Under the pieces are notes generated by a model that did not search any database, was not told the DNA's origin, and saw nothing but the letters and a program-made list of their open reading frames with translations. Below are positions 26,988 to 37,000 of a stretch of 64,000 nt of DNA, in pieces; the first letter of the stretch is position 1, and every line of letters starts with the position of its first letter. Source of the stretch: Fusobacterium mortiferum (lineage in GTDB: Bacteria; Fusobacteriota; Fusobacteriia; Fusobacteriales; Fusobacteriaceae); the NCBI RefSeq assembly GCF_016900045.1, contig NZ_JACSNP010000007.1, positions 1 through 64,000 on the forward strand. Direction: 5' to 3'. The position numbers were made by a program, and so were the translations under genes.

Positions 26988-28370
26988 ATGAATTTACAAG
27001 AGAAAGTTTTAGACTACAAAGATGAAGTAGTCAAACATATTCAAGGTTCAGTACAGATAAAAAGTGTATTAGAAACAGCTAAGGAGGGAATGCCTTTTGG
27101 TGAGGGACCTACAAAAGCGCTAAATTATTTTGTAGACCTAGGTAAAGAATTAGGATTTAATGTAATAAATTATGATAACTATGCAGCTACAATTGAATTT
27201 GGAGAGGGAGAAGAAGTATTAGGAATACTAGGTCATGTTGATGTTGTACCTGAGGGTGAAGGATGGGAGCATCCACCATATAGCGGTGCTATAGTAGATG
27301 GAAAAATTTATGGAAGAGGAACTCTTGATGATAAGGGACCATCTGTAATATCACTATTTGCTATGAAAGCTATAATGGATTCTGGAATAAAGTTGAATAA
27401 AAAAGTTAGAATGATATTAGGAGCTAATGAAGAGAGTGGAAGCAAGTGTATGGATTATTATTTTAATACCTTAAAGATGCCTCAACCTACATTAGCCTTT
27501 ACTCCAGATTCAACTTTCCCAGTAACTTTTGCTGAAAAAGGAATTATTCATCTCAAATTAAAAAATAAATATTCAACATTGAAAAACTTATCATTAATGG
27601 GAGGGAATGCTTTTAACTCAGTACCAGAAAGATGTGAATTAAAAATTTCAAAGGAATTTGTATCAGGAATAGATGAGGCAGTAGAAAAATATAATGTTGG
27701 TAAGGAGTATAAAGTAGCTTGTGAAGTAGTAGGAGATAACTATGTAATAAACTCTTATGGAAAATCAGCTCACGCTTCTAAACCGACTTCTGGATATAAT
27801 TCAGTTTCAGCACTATTTGAATTTTTAAAACTTGTTGAAATAAGAAATGAGGAATTAAAATCATTAGTAGCGTTTTTCAATGATTATATAAAAATGGAGC
27901 TAGATGGTGAATCTCTAGGAGTTAATTTTGAAGATAATGAGAGTGGTAAACTTACACTTAATATAGGAAAAACTACTTTAAAAGATGGAGTACTAGAAGT
28001 TTGTGTGGATATTAGATGTCCAGTTCATGTAGCAAATCAAAAGGTTATAGATATAATTAAAGAGAGAGTTAATAAAAAAATGGAAGTAGAAGTATGTGGA
28101 AATACAGCTCCTCTTTATGTATCAAAGGATAGCTTCTTAGTATCAACTCTTATGAAGGTATATAAGGATATAACAGGTGATTTAGAAAGTCAACCTATAG
28201 CTATAGGTGGAGGAACTTATGCAAGAACAGTAAAAAATGGGGTTGCTTTTGGAGCTCTTCTTTCATCTCAAGTAGATAATATGCATCAAAAAAATGAGTA
28301 TTTAGAAATTGATAAAATAGATACTCTATTAAAAATCTATGTAGAAGCTATTTATCAACTAGCTAAATAA
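26988..28370 (+). CDS. pepV: M20-family dipeptidase, PepV/Sapep type
   Basis: This 460 aa cytoplasmic zinc metallopeptidase is predicted to cleave dipeptides. Zinc-binding motifs are clear: LGHVDVVPEGEGWEHPPYSG, YGRGTLDDKGPSV and ANEESGSKCMDYY, with a late histidine in NMHQKNEYLEID. The HASKPTSGYNS segment belongs to the lid/dimerisation domain. The length is usual for PepV. The start follows AGGAGG 23 nt after mlaA, so it may share that transcript. Confidence 0.92.
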   Translation: MNLQEKVLDYKDEVVKHIQGSVQIKSVLETAKEGMPFGEGPTKALNYFVDLGKELGFNVINYDNYAATIEFGEGEEVLGILGHVDVVPEGEGWEHPPYSGAIVDGKIYGRGTLDDKGPSVISLFAMKAIMDSGIKLNKKVRMILGANEESGSKCMDYYFNTLKMPQPTLAFTPDSTFPVTFAEKGIIHLKLKNKYSTLKNLSLMGGNAFNSVPERCELKISKEFVSGIDEAVEKYNVGKEYKVACEVVGDNYVINSYGKSAHASKPTSGYNSVSALFEFLKLVEIRNEELKSLVAFFNDYIKMELDGESLGVNFEDNESGKLTLNIGKTTLKDGVLEVCVDIRCPVHVANQKVIDIIKERVNKKMEVEVCGNTAPLYVSKDSFLVSTLMKVYKDITGDLESQPIAIGGGTYARTVKNGVAFGALLSSQVDNMHQKNEYLEIDKIDTLLKIYVEAIYQLAK

Positions 28371-28390
28371 AAAGTATTATAAAAAGATTA

Positions 28391-28479
28391 AGAGCAAGTA
28401 TGGTTTAGTTTAATAAAAAATATAATTTGATATTTTCAAATAACCATGTTTTTTATTATTCCTTTTACTGACTTGCTCT
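28391..28479. other. Structured intergenic element with pseudoknot potential
   Basis: An exact 9-bp pair AGAGCAAGT (28391-28399) and ACTTGCTCT (28471-28479) encloses two further complementary pairs, ATGGTT/AACCAT and AATAAAAAA/TTTTTTATT, which cross each other. It may act as a terminator-like structure for pepV. Confidence 0.35.
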
Positions 28480-28516
28480 ATTTGTTATTAAATTATCTAA
28501 TTTACAAATTATTTTC

Positions 28517-28567
28517 GTAACTATTTAGTTTTGAAAGAAAACTAAGAATTAATAGCTAAATAGTTAC
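28517..28567 (-). terminator. Inverted repeat after the cysteine-rich small protein gene
   Basis: Perfect 12-bp arms GTAACTATTTAG (28517-28528) and CTAAATAGTTAC (28556-28567) lie just beyond the minus-strand stop. There is no strong T tract, so terminator activity is uncertain. Confidence 0.4.
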
Positions 28568-28585
28568 TATTCTTTCAATTAAAGC

Positions 28586-28870
28586 TTACTTATTTTCATT
28601 TTTATTTAAATGTTCCTGTTGAACAATCTCAATAATTTCTCTTATTTTTTGTTGGACATGAGCATATCCAACATCTTTAATATGAGGTAGAATACAGTTA
28701 GAACAATCTTTTATTCCATGAGGCGTATATTTAAAGTTTCCTCCACATTTCTCTCCAAGCATATATAGTGGGCAGTAGCAAAACATACAGTTAAAGTCCT
28801 CTATTTTTTCCATCTTATGACAAGGGAAAAATTGACACTCTTTGTTGTGGATAAATTTATAACTATTCAT
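28586..28870 (-). CDS. Cysteine-rich small-domain protein
   Basis: This 94 aa protein matches the cysteine-rich small domain family (PF04071-like). The order is HNKECQFFPCHK, FNCMFCYCPLYMLGEKCGG and GIKDCSNCILPH; the cysteines and histidines suggest bound metal. The start is the ATG at 28870 after AGGA; the longer frame adds an unlikely basic leader. Members often lie near cobalamin genes, which is not the case here, and no function has been established. It ends in a charged helical tail. Confidence 0.8.
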   Translation of the reverse strand: MNSYKFIHNKECQFFPCHKMEKIEDFNCMFCYCPLYMLGEKCGGNFKYTPHGIKDCSNCILPHIKDVGYAHVQQKIREIIEIVQQEHLNKNENK

Positions 28871-29021
28871 AAAAATCCTCCTTTTACTAATAATATAAAG
28901 TATACTTTTTTTCTTTCTATTTATCAAGTTTATATTATATATTGAATTGAAAAAATATATATATTTTTCAAATTTATGCTATAATATGTTGAATGAAATA
29001 TTAAAAATGGAGTTGATATTA

Positions 29022-30812
29022 ATGATAAGAGGAAATACAGAGGGAATAAAGGAGTATATTTTAAAAGAATTAGATTCTCTATATGAGATAACGGTAGAGA
29101 AAAATAAATTAATTGAACCAGAGATGTTGATGTTGATAGCTCAAATAAGTAACAAAATAAATAGAGAGATAAACATAGCTATTGATAGAAGAGGAAATGT
29201 AACAGAGATTTCAATAGGAGATAGTAGTAGTGTACAACTTCCAATAATGGATATACAAGAGAGAAGATTATCAGGAGTAAGAGTTATACACACGCACCCA
29301 AGTGGAAGTTCTAATCTATCTAATATAGATATATCAGCATTGATAAAATTAAAATTAGACTGTATAGCTGCAATAGGTATAGATGAAGATAGAGTTACTG
29401 GTGTATCAATAGGATTTTGTGGAGTAGAAAATAATGAGCTTGTCCACGAAGTAGTAGGACCATTGAGTGTAGAAGAAGCTGTAAACTATCCTATGATAAA
29501 TAAATTTGATGAGATAGAATCTCTTTTAAGAAAGAGAGACATAGTTGAAAATGATACTGAGTATGCTGTTCTTGTAGGGATAGATACTCAAGAGAGCTTA
29601 GATGAGCTAGCTGAATTAGCTAGAGCATGTAATGTTCAAGTTGTAGGGACGTTTATGCAGAAAAAAAATAAAATAGATTCTTGCTTCTTTATAGGTACTG
29701 GAAAAGCTCAAGAATTAGCTGTGTATAAACAATTAAAAAGAGCTAATCTGATAATATTTGATGAAGAGCTAACAGGTATGCAGGTTAAAAATCTAGAGAT
29801 GATAACAAGTTGTAAAGTTATAGATAGAACTACTCTTATACTTGAAATTTTTGCTAGAAGAGCAAGAACAAGAGAGGCAAAAATTCAGGTAGAGTTAGCT
29901 CAATTAAAATATAGAAGTACGAGACTTTTAGGATTGGGAAGTACAATGTCTAGAACAGGTGGTGGAGTAGGAACAAAGGGACCTGGAGAGAAAAAATTAG
30001 AGATAGATAAGAGAAGAATAAGAGAGACTATATATGACTTAAAACAAGAGTTAGAGAAGATAAGAAAAACAAGAGTTACTCAAAGGGAGAAGAGAGAGGA
30101 ATCTGGTATTCCTAAAATCTCTCTTGTTGGATATACAAACGTTGGAAAATCTACTTTGAGAAATCTGTTAGTAGATATGTTTCCAGCAGATAACACAACT
30201 AAGAAAGAGGCTGTTTTTGCTGAAAATATGCTTTTTGCTACTTTAGATATAACAACTAGAGCTATTATTCTTCCCGATAAGAGAGTAGCTTCCTTAACAG
30301 ATACAGTTGGATTTGTTAGAAAGTTACCTCATGATTTAGTAGAAGCTTTTAAATCAACTTTAGAAGAGGTAAGTTTTTCAGATCTAATTATACATGTAGT
30401 AGATGCTTCAAGTGAAACAGCTATTGAACAGATAATAGCTGTTGAAAAGGTGTTAACAGAGTTAGATGCAATGGGGAAACCTATGTTTTTAGCTCTTAAT
30501 AAGTGTGATAAGGCTACAGAAGAACAATTAAATAGTATAAAGGAAAAGTTCCCAACATACAAAACAATAGAGATAAGTGCAAAATCTCAAATGAATATAG
30601 ATGGTTTCTTAGAGATGATGGTAGAGTCTCTACCTCAAACAACTAGAGTTTGTACATATTTAATTCCATATAGTGACTCATCAATGGGGGCTTATTTACA
30701 TAGAAATGCTATTATCCAAAGTGAAGAATATGAAGGAGAAGGTTTGAAAATATCTGCTGTTGTAAATAACGAAGTTTACAATAGATGTAAAAAATATTTG
30801 ATAGGGGAATAG
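29022..30812 (+). CDS. hflX: GTPase HflX with N-terminal JAMM-like domain
   Basis: HflX is a ribosome-binding GTPase that splits stalled or stress-damaged 70S ribosomes. The standard HflX part starts near residue 185 with VLVGIDTQES, then GTGKAQELAV, TGGGVGTKGPGEKKLE, G1 GYTNVGKST, G3 DTVGF and G4 NKCD. The first ~180 residues form an extra domain holding H90-x-H92-x7-S100-x2-D103 (HTHPSGSSNLSNID) with E62 upstream. That is the full JAMM/MPN metalloprotease pattern, closest in look to RadC. I chose the ATG at 29022 with GGAG nine bases before it, giving 596 aa. Peptidase activity is not proven. Confidence 0.92.
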   Translation: MIRGNTEGIKEYILKELDSLYEITVEKNKLIEPEMLMLIAQISNKINREINIAIDRRGNVTEISIGDSSSVQLPIMDIQERRLSGVRVIHTHPSGSSNLSNIDISALIKLKLDCIAAIGIDEDRVTGVSIGFCGVENNELVHEVVGPLSVEEAVNYPMINKFDEIESLLRKRDIVENDTEYAVLVGIDTQESLDELAELARACNVQVVGTFMQKKNKIDSCFFIGTGKAQELAVYKQLKRANLIIFDEELTGMQVKNLEMITSCKVIDRTTLILEIFARRARTREAKIQVELAQLKYRSTRLLGLGSTMSRTGGGVGTKGPGEKKLEIDKRRIRETIYDLKQELEKIRKTRVTQREKREESGIPKISLVGYTNVGKSTLRNLLVDMFPADNTTKKEAVFAENMLFATLDITTRAIILPDKRVASLTDTVGFVRKLPHDLVEAFKSTLEEVSFSDLIIHVVDASSETAIEQIIAVEKVLTELDAMGKPMFLALNKCDKATEEQLNSIKEKFPTYKTIEISAKSQMNIDGFLEMMVESLPQTTRVCTYLIPYSDSSMGAYLHRNAIIQSEEYEGEGLKISAVVNNEVYNRCKKYLIGE

Positions 30813-30813
30813 A

Positions 30814-32145
30814 ATGGTAAAGACGTATATAGAAATATTAAAACTGGCTCTTCCAGCTGTAGGAGAGATGATACTCTATATGATGATATGGGTATTTGAT
30901 ACAGTTATGGTAGGAAGACATAGTGGGCAACTAGGTGTATCTGCAGTAGGATTGAGTTCAGAGATTATTTATACATTTTTTAATATTTTTGTCTCTATGG
31001 GAATATCTATTTCAGTGACTTCAATTGTTTCACGTTCGTTAGGAGCAAAAAATGAAAAAAAAGCTGACGAAGTATCTAATATTGCTGTTAAATTAGGAAT
31101 ATTTTTAGGAATTCTACTAACTCTTATATTTTCTATATTTTCTGAAGAGATACTTCATATAGCTGGGGCTAAAAATGATGTAGCTTTATTGGGAAAAACT
31201 TATATGAGAATATGTTCCATAGGATTAACATTTAACATGTTAATTAATATTTTTAATGGAATATATAGAGGGTGTAAAAATACGAAAACACCACTTTATG
31301 GTGCAGCAATTATGAATATTGTCAATGTTTCACTTGATTATATTTTAATATTTGGAAAATTTGGAGCACCAGAATTAGGAGTAAAAGGTGCAGCTATTGC
31401 AACTGTTGGTGGAATATTATGTGCCTTTATTTTTTCATTAACACAATTAAAAAAACTTCCTTTTAAGATTCACTTAAAAAGAAAAATTATTAAAGAGGAA
31501 GTTAAAGAGCTAGTGACTTTAGCAATACCTTCAGCTTGTCAAGAGGGAGCTTTTAGCATAAATAGACTAATAAATGTATCCATTATTATGGGATTGGGGA
31601 GTTTAGCCTTTGCAGCTAATCAAATAACCATGACAATAGAGAGTATTAGTTTTATGCCAGGTTGGGGTTTTGCTGTAGCACTTACTACTTTGGCTGGACA
31701 TTCCATAGGTGAAAAAAATTATGAAAAAACAAAAAAATATGTGTACTACACAATAACTTTGTCTGTAATAACAATGGGAGTAACAGCTTTAATATTTTTC
31801 TTTTTTCCTAAAGAGCTGATCTCACTCTTTATTAAAGAGAGTGAAAAAGAGGTTATTGAGCTGGGGGCTATGTGTTTAGTATTAGCAGCTATAGAACAGA
31901 TTCCAATGGCTATAGCAATGGCTTTAGAAGGGGCAATGAAGGGAATGGGAGATACTAAAACTCCTTTTAAAGTGGTTATTTTTACAAATTGGATAATTAG
32001 ATTACCTTTAGTTTACTATTTTTTATATCTAAAAAAATATCCGGTAACTGCTTTTTGGATAATTACAGCTATTCAATGGACAATAGAAGCGATAATAATT
32101 TTTATTGTCTATGAAAGAAAATGGAAAAAAGATTATAGAAATTAA
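30814..32145 (+). CDS. MATE-family efflux transporter
   Basis: This 443 aa membrane protein has about twelve helices in two six-helix halves, typical of the MATE family, which exports drugs or metabolites with Na+ or H+. Visible motifs include ALPAVGEMILYMMIWVFDTVMVGR at the start and ALEGAMKGMGDTKTPF in the second half. It lies 1 nt after hflX. The substrate cannot be told from sequence. A bidirectional terminator follows. Confidence 0.88.
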   Translation: MVKTYIEILKLALPAVGEMILYMMIWVFDTVMVGRHSGQLGVSAVGLSSEIIYTFFNIFVSMGISISVTSIVSRSLGAKNEKKADEVSNIAVKLGIFLGILLTLIFSIFSEEILHIAGAKNDVALLGKTYMRICSIGLTFNMLINIFNGIYRGCKNTKTPLYGAAIMNIVNVSLDYILIFGKFGAPELGVKGAAIATVGGILCAFIFSLTQLKKLPFKIHLKRKIIKEEVKELVTLAIPSACQEGAFSINRLINVSIIMGLGSLAFAANQITMTIESISFMPGWGFAVALTTLAGHSIGEKNYEKTKKYVYYTITLSVITMGVTALIFFFFPKELISLFIKESEKEVIELGAMCLVLAAIEQIPMAIAMALEGAMKGMGDTKTPFKVVIFTNWIIRLPLVYYFLYLKKYPVTAFWIITAIQWTIEAIIIFIVYERKWKKDYRN

Positions 32146-32148
32146 AAT

Positions 32149-32190
32149 AAAATGAGGGATAGTTTAAGTTATAAAACTCCCTCATTTTTA
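32149..32190. terminator. Bidirectional terminator between MATE and GrdX-like genes
   Basis: Arms AAAATGAGGGA (32149-32159) and TCCCTCATTTT (32178-32188), with T and A tracts outside, serve two convergent genes. Confidence 0.8.
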
Positions 32191-32194
32191 AATT

Positions 32195-32596
32195 TTAAAA
32201 ATTGTCTAATCTTTTTATAAATTCGGTTAGAATATTTAGATCAATAAACCTATATTTTTCTAATTCACTCTCTTCAATATCAGTAATAATTTTTCTAAAA
32301 GGTAATTTTTTAGCTATTCCGATAGCAGAATCTATCATTTTTTTTTGAGAATCGTCTTTAATTAAAATTTCTCCTAAGAAATCAGCTTTAGAGATAGCTA
32401 CAGATTTATAAGGATTATCTAAGTTATCTAATGTACTAAGAATTGGATCTGAAAGTAAAATATGACCGACATAAATTTTTTCTTTGATAATTTCCAATAA
32501 ATCTATTAAATCTTTTTTTTGATAAAAAAGAACCTCATTAGTTTCTTTATAAAAATTATATACTTTACTATTGTTTGTAATTATAATATATTCCAT
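32195..32596 (-). CDS. GrdX-family protein
   Basis: This 133 aa protein resembles GrdX, a small protein encoded in glycine/sarcosine/betaine reductase operons of amino-acid-fermenting anaerobes. Shared features are an N-terminal IIITNNSKVYNFY, the segment VGHILLSDPILS...NPYKSVAIS and the end DSAIGIAKKL. No other reductase gene (grdA, grdB) is present nearby, so it stands alone here. The role of GrdX is unknown. The start has GGAGG 10 bases upstream. Confidence 0.6.
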   Translation of the reverse strand: MEYIIITNNSKVYNFYKETNEVLFYQKKDLIDLLEIIKEKIYVGHILLSDPILSTLDNLDNPYKSVAISKADFLGEILIKDDSQKKMIDSAIGIAKKLPFRKIITDIEESELEKYRFIDLNILTEFIKRLDNF

Positions 32597-32680
32597 AGAA
32601 ACAACCTCCCGTTATTGTATTAGCATAAAAAATAAAATTCGTCAATAGAGAAATAAAAAAATATTTATTCTAAAAAAGTA

Positions 32681-32709
32681 TTGACAGAATTTAAAAAAAT
32701 GGATATAAT
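32681..32709 (+). promoter_or_regulatory. Consensus promoter of carAB
   Basis: A perfect TTGACA (32681-32686), a 17-base spacer and a perfect TATAAT (32704-32709) lie 232 nt before carA. This is the strongest-looking promoter in the window. Confidence 0.85.
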
Positions 32710-32750
32710 TACTTTTAGTAAAAAAAAAGATGAAGTTAGAGGAGGTAAAA

Positions 32751-32867
32751 ATGAGAAAGATATTATCTATGAAAAATTTGAAATTTAATATTTTTCTTGT
32801 TGATATTTTATCTAATTTTTCTTTTGATAATATATTTATTTTAAAATTTATTAATTTTTATTCATAA
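32751..32867 (+). CDS. U-rich leader peptide of carAB
   Basis: A 38-codon ORF starts with ATG 5 nt after a strong GAGGAGG and ends with TAA at 32865. Of its residues, 18 of 38 are Phe, Ile or Leu (seven Phe), so the mRNA is made of U-rich codons with several runs of four or five U. The stop lies 2 nt before the stem of an intrinsic terminator. The E. coli pyrBI leader has the same plan. The peptide itself shows no domain. Confidence 0.7.
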   Translation: MRKILSMKNLKFNIFLVDILSNFSFDNIFILKFINFYS

Positions 32868-32869
32868 GA

Positions 32870-32902
32870 ATGGTATGACTATCTAGTTATATCATTTTTT
32901 TT
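32870..32902 (+). terminator. Attenuator terminator before carA
   Basis: Arms ATGGTATGACTA (32870-32881) and TAGTTATATCAT (32884-32895) pair fully if two G-U pairs are allowed, and eight T follow (32895-32902). It sits between the strong promoter and carA. Confidence 0.8.
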
Positions 32903-32940
32903 GGGAAAATTTTTAGTACTTAGAATTATAGGAGGTTAAA

Positions 32941-33996
32941 GTGAAAGGAAAACTTATTCTTGAAAATGGTATGAGTTTTGAAGGGAAAATTTTTGGTGAG
33001 TTAGGAGAGAGTGTTGGAGAACTAGTATTCAATACAGGAATGACTGGTTATCAAGAGCTTTTAACAGACCCATCATACTGTGGACAAATCGTAGTAATGA
33101 CATACCCAATGATAGGAAACTATGGAATTAACTTAGAGGATATGGAGTCTAGTAAAATTCATTTAAAAGGGTTTGTAATTAAAGAAGATGCTAAACTTCC
33201 TAATAACTTTAGATGTGAAATGACATTAGATGGATTTTTAAGACAAAATAATGTAGTAGCTTTTAAAGGTGTAGATACAAGACAACTTACTAAAATAATC
33301 AGAGAAGAGGGAGCAATGAGAGCTATAATCACTGCTGACGATTTAACTGAGAAAGAGATTTGGGAGCGTTTTAACGCATTTAGCAATAAAGAAGCTGTAA
33401 GCCAAGTAAGTACAAAAGAGATTTATGAAATTCCAGGAGAGGGAAAAAGAATAGGAGTAATGGACTTTGGAATTAAGAGAAATATCTTAAGAAGTTTCTC
33501 AAAAAGAGGTTGTCACTTAGTAGTTTTCCCATGGAATACAAAGGCTGAAGAGATAATGAAATATGATTTAGATGGATTATTCCTTTCTAATGGACCTGGA
33601 GACCCTGCTGATTTAACAGATGTAATCAATGAAATCAAAAAAATGATAGGAAAACTTCCAATTGTTGCTATCTGTTTAGGACATCAATTATTATCTTGGG
33701 CATTAGGTGGAACTACAACAAAATTAAAATATGGACATAGAGGATGTAACCACCCAGTTAAAGATTTATTGAAGAATAAAATTTTTATAACTTCTCAAAA
33801 CCACGGATATGTTGTTGATAGAGTACCTGAGGCTATGGAAGTAACTCATATCAACTTAAATGATAACTCTATCGAAGGAATGAGAAGTAAAGAGTTAAGA
33901 ATTATGTGTGTACAATATCACCCAGAGGCTTGGCCAGGACCATCAGACTCTGACTATTTATTCGATGATTTCTTAGATGTAATCGAAGGAAAATAA
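32941..33996 (+). CDS. carA: Carbamoyl-phosphate synthase small subunit
   Basis: CarA is the glutamine amidotransferase subunit that supplies ammonia to CarB for carbamoyl phosphate, used for pyrimidines and arginine. The 351 aa protein has the N-terminal FNTGMTGYQE and the class I domain with the nucleophile CLGHQLL (VAICLGHQLLSWALGG) and the His-Glu pair in YHPEAWPGP. It starts with GTG five bases after AGGAGG. An attenuator precedes the gene, and carB follows after 93 nt. Confidence 0.97.
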   Translation: MKGKLILENGMSFEGKIFGELGESVGELVFNTGMTGYQELLTDPSYCGQIVVMTYPMIGNYGINLEDMESSKIHLKGFVIKEDAKLPNNFRCEMTLDGFLRQNNVVAFKGVDTRQLTKIIREEGAMRAIITADDLTEKEIWERFNAFSNKEAVSQVSTKEIYEIPGEGKRIGVMDFGIKRNILRSFSKRGCHLVVFPWNTKAEEIMKYDLDGLFLSNGPGDPADLTDVINEIKKMIGKLPIVAICLGHQLLSWALGGTTTKLKYGHRGCNHPVKDLLKNKIFITSQNHGYVVDRVPEAMEVTHINLNDNSIEGMRSKELRIMCVQYHPEAWPGPSDSDYLFDDFLDVIEGK

Positions 33997-34089
33997 GTAT
34001 TGAGAGTTATTTCAAACTTAAGAAAAATCTTAATATTTAATTAGTGAATTGTAAATGTATAAAGAGGAAAATTTTCGGGAGGATAATAA

Positions 34090-37000
34090 ATGTTAGATAA
34101 ATCTATAAAGAAAACACTTGTTATAGGTTCAGGACCAATAATAATAGGGCAAGCAGCAGAGTTTGACTATTCTGGAACACAAGCTTGTGAAACATTAAAA
34201 AAAGAGGGAATAGAAGTTGTATTAATTAACTCTAACCCAGCAACAATAATGACAGATAAAGCAGTAGCTGACAGAATATATATAGAACCAATTACAGTTG
34301 AATTTGTAGAAAAAGTAATTGCAAAAGAGAGACCAGATTCAATACTTGCTGGAATGGGAGGGCAAACAGCTCTTAACATGGCAGTTGAATTAGCAGAAAA
34401 AGGTATCTTAGAAAAATATGGTGTAAGAGTAATAGGAACTCCTATCGAATCAATAAAAAGAGGAGAAGATAGAGAGTTATTCAGAGAGGCTATGGAAAAA
34501 ATTGGAGAGCCTATCATCAAAAGTAAAATTGTTGAAAGCTTAGAAGAGGGGTATAAAGTAGCTAATGAGATAGGATACCCAGTAGTAGTAAGACCAGCTT
34601 ATACACTAGGAGGAACTGGTGGAGGATTTGCTAACAACGATGTAGAATTAGAAGATATACTTTCAAAAGGGTTAGCACTATCAAGAGTAGGACAAGTTCT
34701 TATTGAAAAATCAATACTTGGATGGAAAGAGATAGAGTATGAAGTAATAAGAGATGCTAATGGAAACGCTATCACAGTATGTAATATGGAAAATATAGAT
34801 CCAGTTGGAATTCATACTGGAGACTCAATAGTTGTTGCTCCATCACAAACACTTTCAGACAGAGAGTATCAAATGTTAAGAACTTCAGCTCTTAAAATAG
34901 TAAATGAGATAGGAGTAGTTGGAGGATGTAACGTACAGTTTGCACTACACCCAAAATCATTTGAATATGCTATTATAGAGATTAACCCAAGAGTATCTAG
35001 ATCATCTGCACTAGCTTCTAAAGCTACTGGATATCCAATAGCTAGAGTTGCAACTAGATTATCATTAGGATATTTATTAGATGAAGTAAAAAATGAAGTA
35101 ACTGGAAAGACATTTGCTTGTTTTGAACCAGCACTTGACTATATAGTTGTAAAAATACCTAAGTGGCCATTTGATAAGTTTAAAAAGGCAAATAAAAGAC
35201 TTGGAACTAAGATGATGGCAACTGGAGAGGTTATGGCTATAGGAAATAACTTCGAAGCTGCATTCCAAAAAGGATTAAGATCACTAGAAATAGGAAGATT
35301 TAGCTTTGAGCACCCTGTTGTTAAGAAAATGACAATAGAAGAGTTAAAAGCTGCAGTTGTAAAACCAGATGATGAAAGAATATTCGTAGTAGCTGAGATG
35401 TTAAGAAGAGGATACATCAAAGAAAAGTTACAAAAAATAACTGGTATAGATAAGTTCTTCATGGAAAAAATCGAATGGATAGTAAAACAAGAAGAGCAAT
35501 TAAAGAAAACGAAATTTAAAGATTTAGATGAAAATTATCTAAGAAATCTTAAGAAAAAAGGATTCTCTGATAAAGGAATAGCTCAACTTATGGGAATTTC
35601 AGAAAGAGATATAGAGAGAAAAAGAAAAGCATATAACATAGTTCCAACTTATAAAATGGTTGATACTTGTGCTGGAGAGTTTGCTGCAGACTCATCATAT
35701 TTCTACTCTACTTATGATCAATTTGATGAAGTAGTAGTAAGTGATAAGAGAAAAGTTGTAGTTATAGGTTCAGGACCAATCAGAATTGGACAAGGAATAG
35801 AGTTTGACTACTGTACAGTTCATGCAGTAAAAACTTTAAAGAAATTAGGAATAGAAAGTATTATAATCAATAATAACCCAGAGACTGTTTCAACAGATTT
35901 CTCTACAGCTGATAAACTATATTTTGAACCATTAGTAACTGAAGATATAATGGCTATATTAGAAAAAGAGAAGCCAGAAGGAGTAATTCTTCAATTCGGA
36001 GGACAAACAGCTATAAAACTTGCTAATGATTTAAGTGATAGAGGAATAAAAATCATAGGAACAAGTGCTGATAAGATAGATGAGGCAGAAGATAGAGAAA
36101 GATTTGAAGAGATGATGGAAGAGCTTAACATCAACAGACCAAAAGGAAGAGGAGTTTGGGATGTTGCTCACGGAATAGAGATAGCTAACCAAATTGGATA
36201 CCCAGTACTTGTAAGACCTTCATATGTACTTGGAGGACAAGGAATGGAAATCTGTCATGATGAGTATAACTTAGTAAAATATTTAGAAGCTTCATTTGAA
36301 AGAGACTCTGCTAATCCAGTATTAATAGATAAATATCTAAATGGTATTGAATTAGAAGTAGATGCTATCTGTGATGGAGAAGATGTATTAATTCCTGGAG
36401 TAATGGAACACTTAGAAAGAGCTGGAGTTCACTCAGGAGACTCTATAACTATCTATCCTCAACAAAACCTATATGAAGGAACAGAGGAAGAACTATTAGA
36501 AATAACTAAGAAAATGGCTAAGGCTCTAGAAGTAAAAGGAATGATGAATATTCAATTTATCGCTTTCCAAAATAAATTATATGTAATTGAAGTAAACCCT
36601 AGATCTTCAAGAACAGTTCCTTATATCTCTAAAGTATCAGGAGTACCAGCTATTGAAATAGCTACAAGAGTTGCTCTTGGAGAAAAATTAAAAGATTTAG
36701 GATATGGAACAGGAATTTACAAGAAACCAGATGTAGTAGCTGTAAAAGTACCTGTATTCTCTACTGAAAAATTATCAAGTGTTGAAGTATCATTAGGACC
36801 AGAAATGAGATCAACAGGAGAGGTATTAGGAGTAGGAAATAATATGGATGAGGCAATCTTCAAAGGATTGTTAGGAGCTAAGAGAGTTCACTTAATCCAA
36901 GATAGAAAAATACTTGTAACTATCAGAGATAAAGATAAAGAAGAGTTCTTACCAATAGCTAAAAGTTTAGTAAAACATGGATCTACTTTATTTGCTACAA

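Noticed and set aside
34167-34520. Minus-strand ORF inside carB
   Set aside because: A shadow of the conserved first ATP-grasp half; the coding signal belongs to the plus strand.
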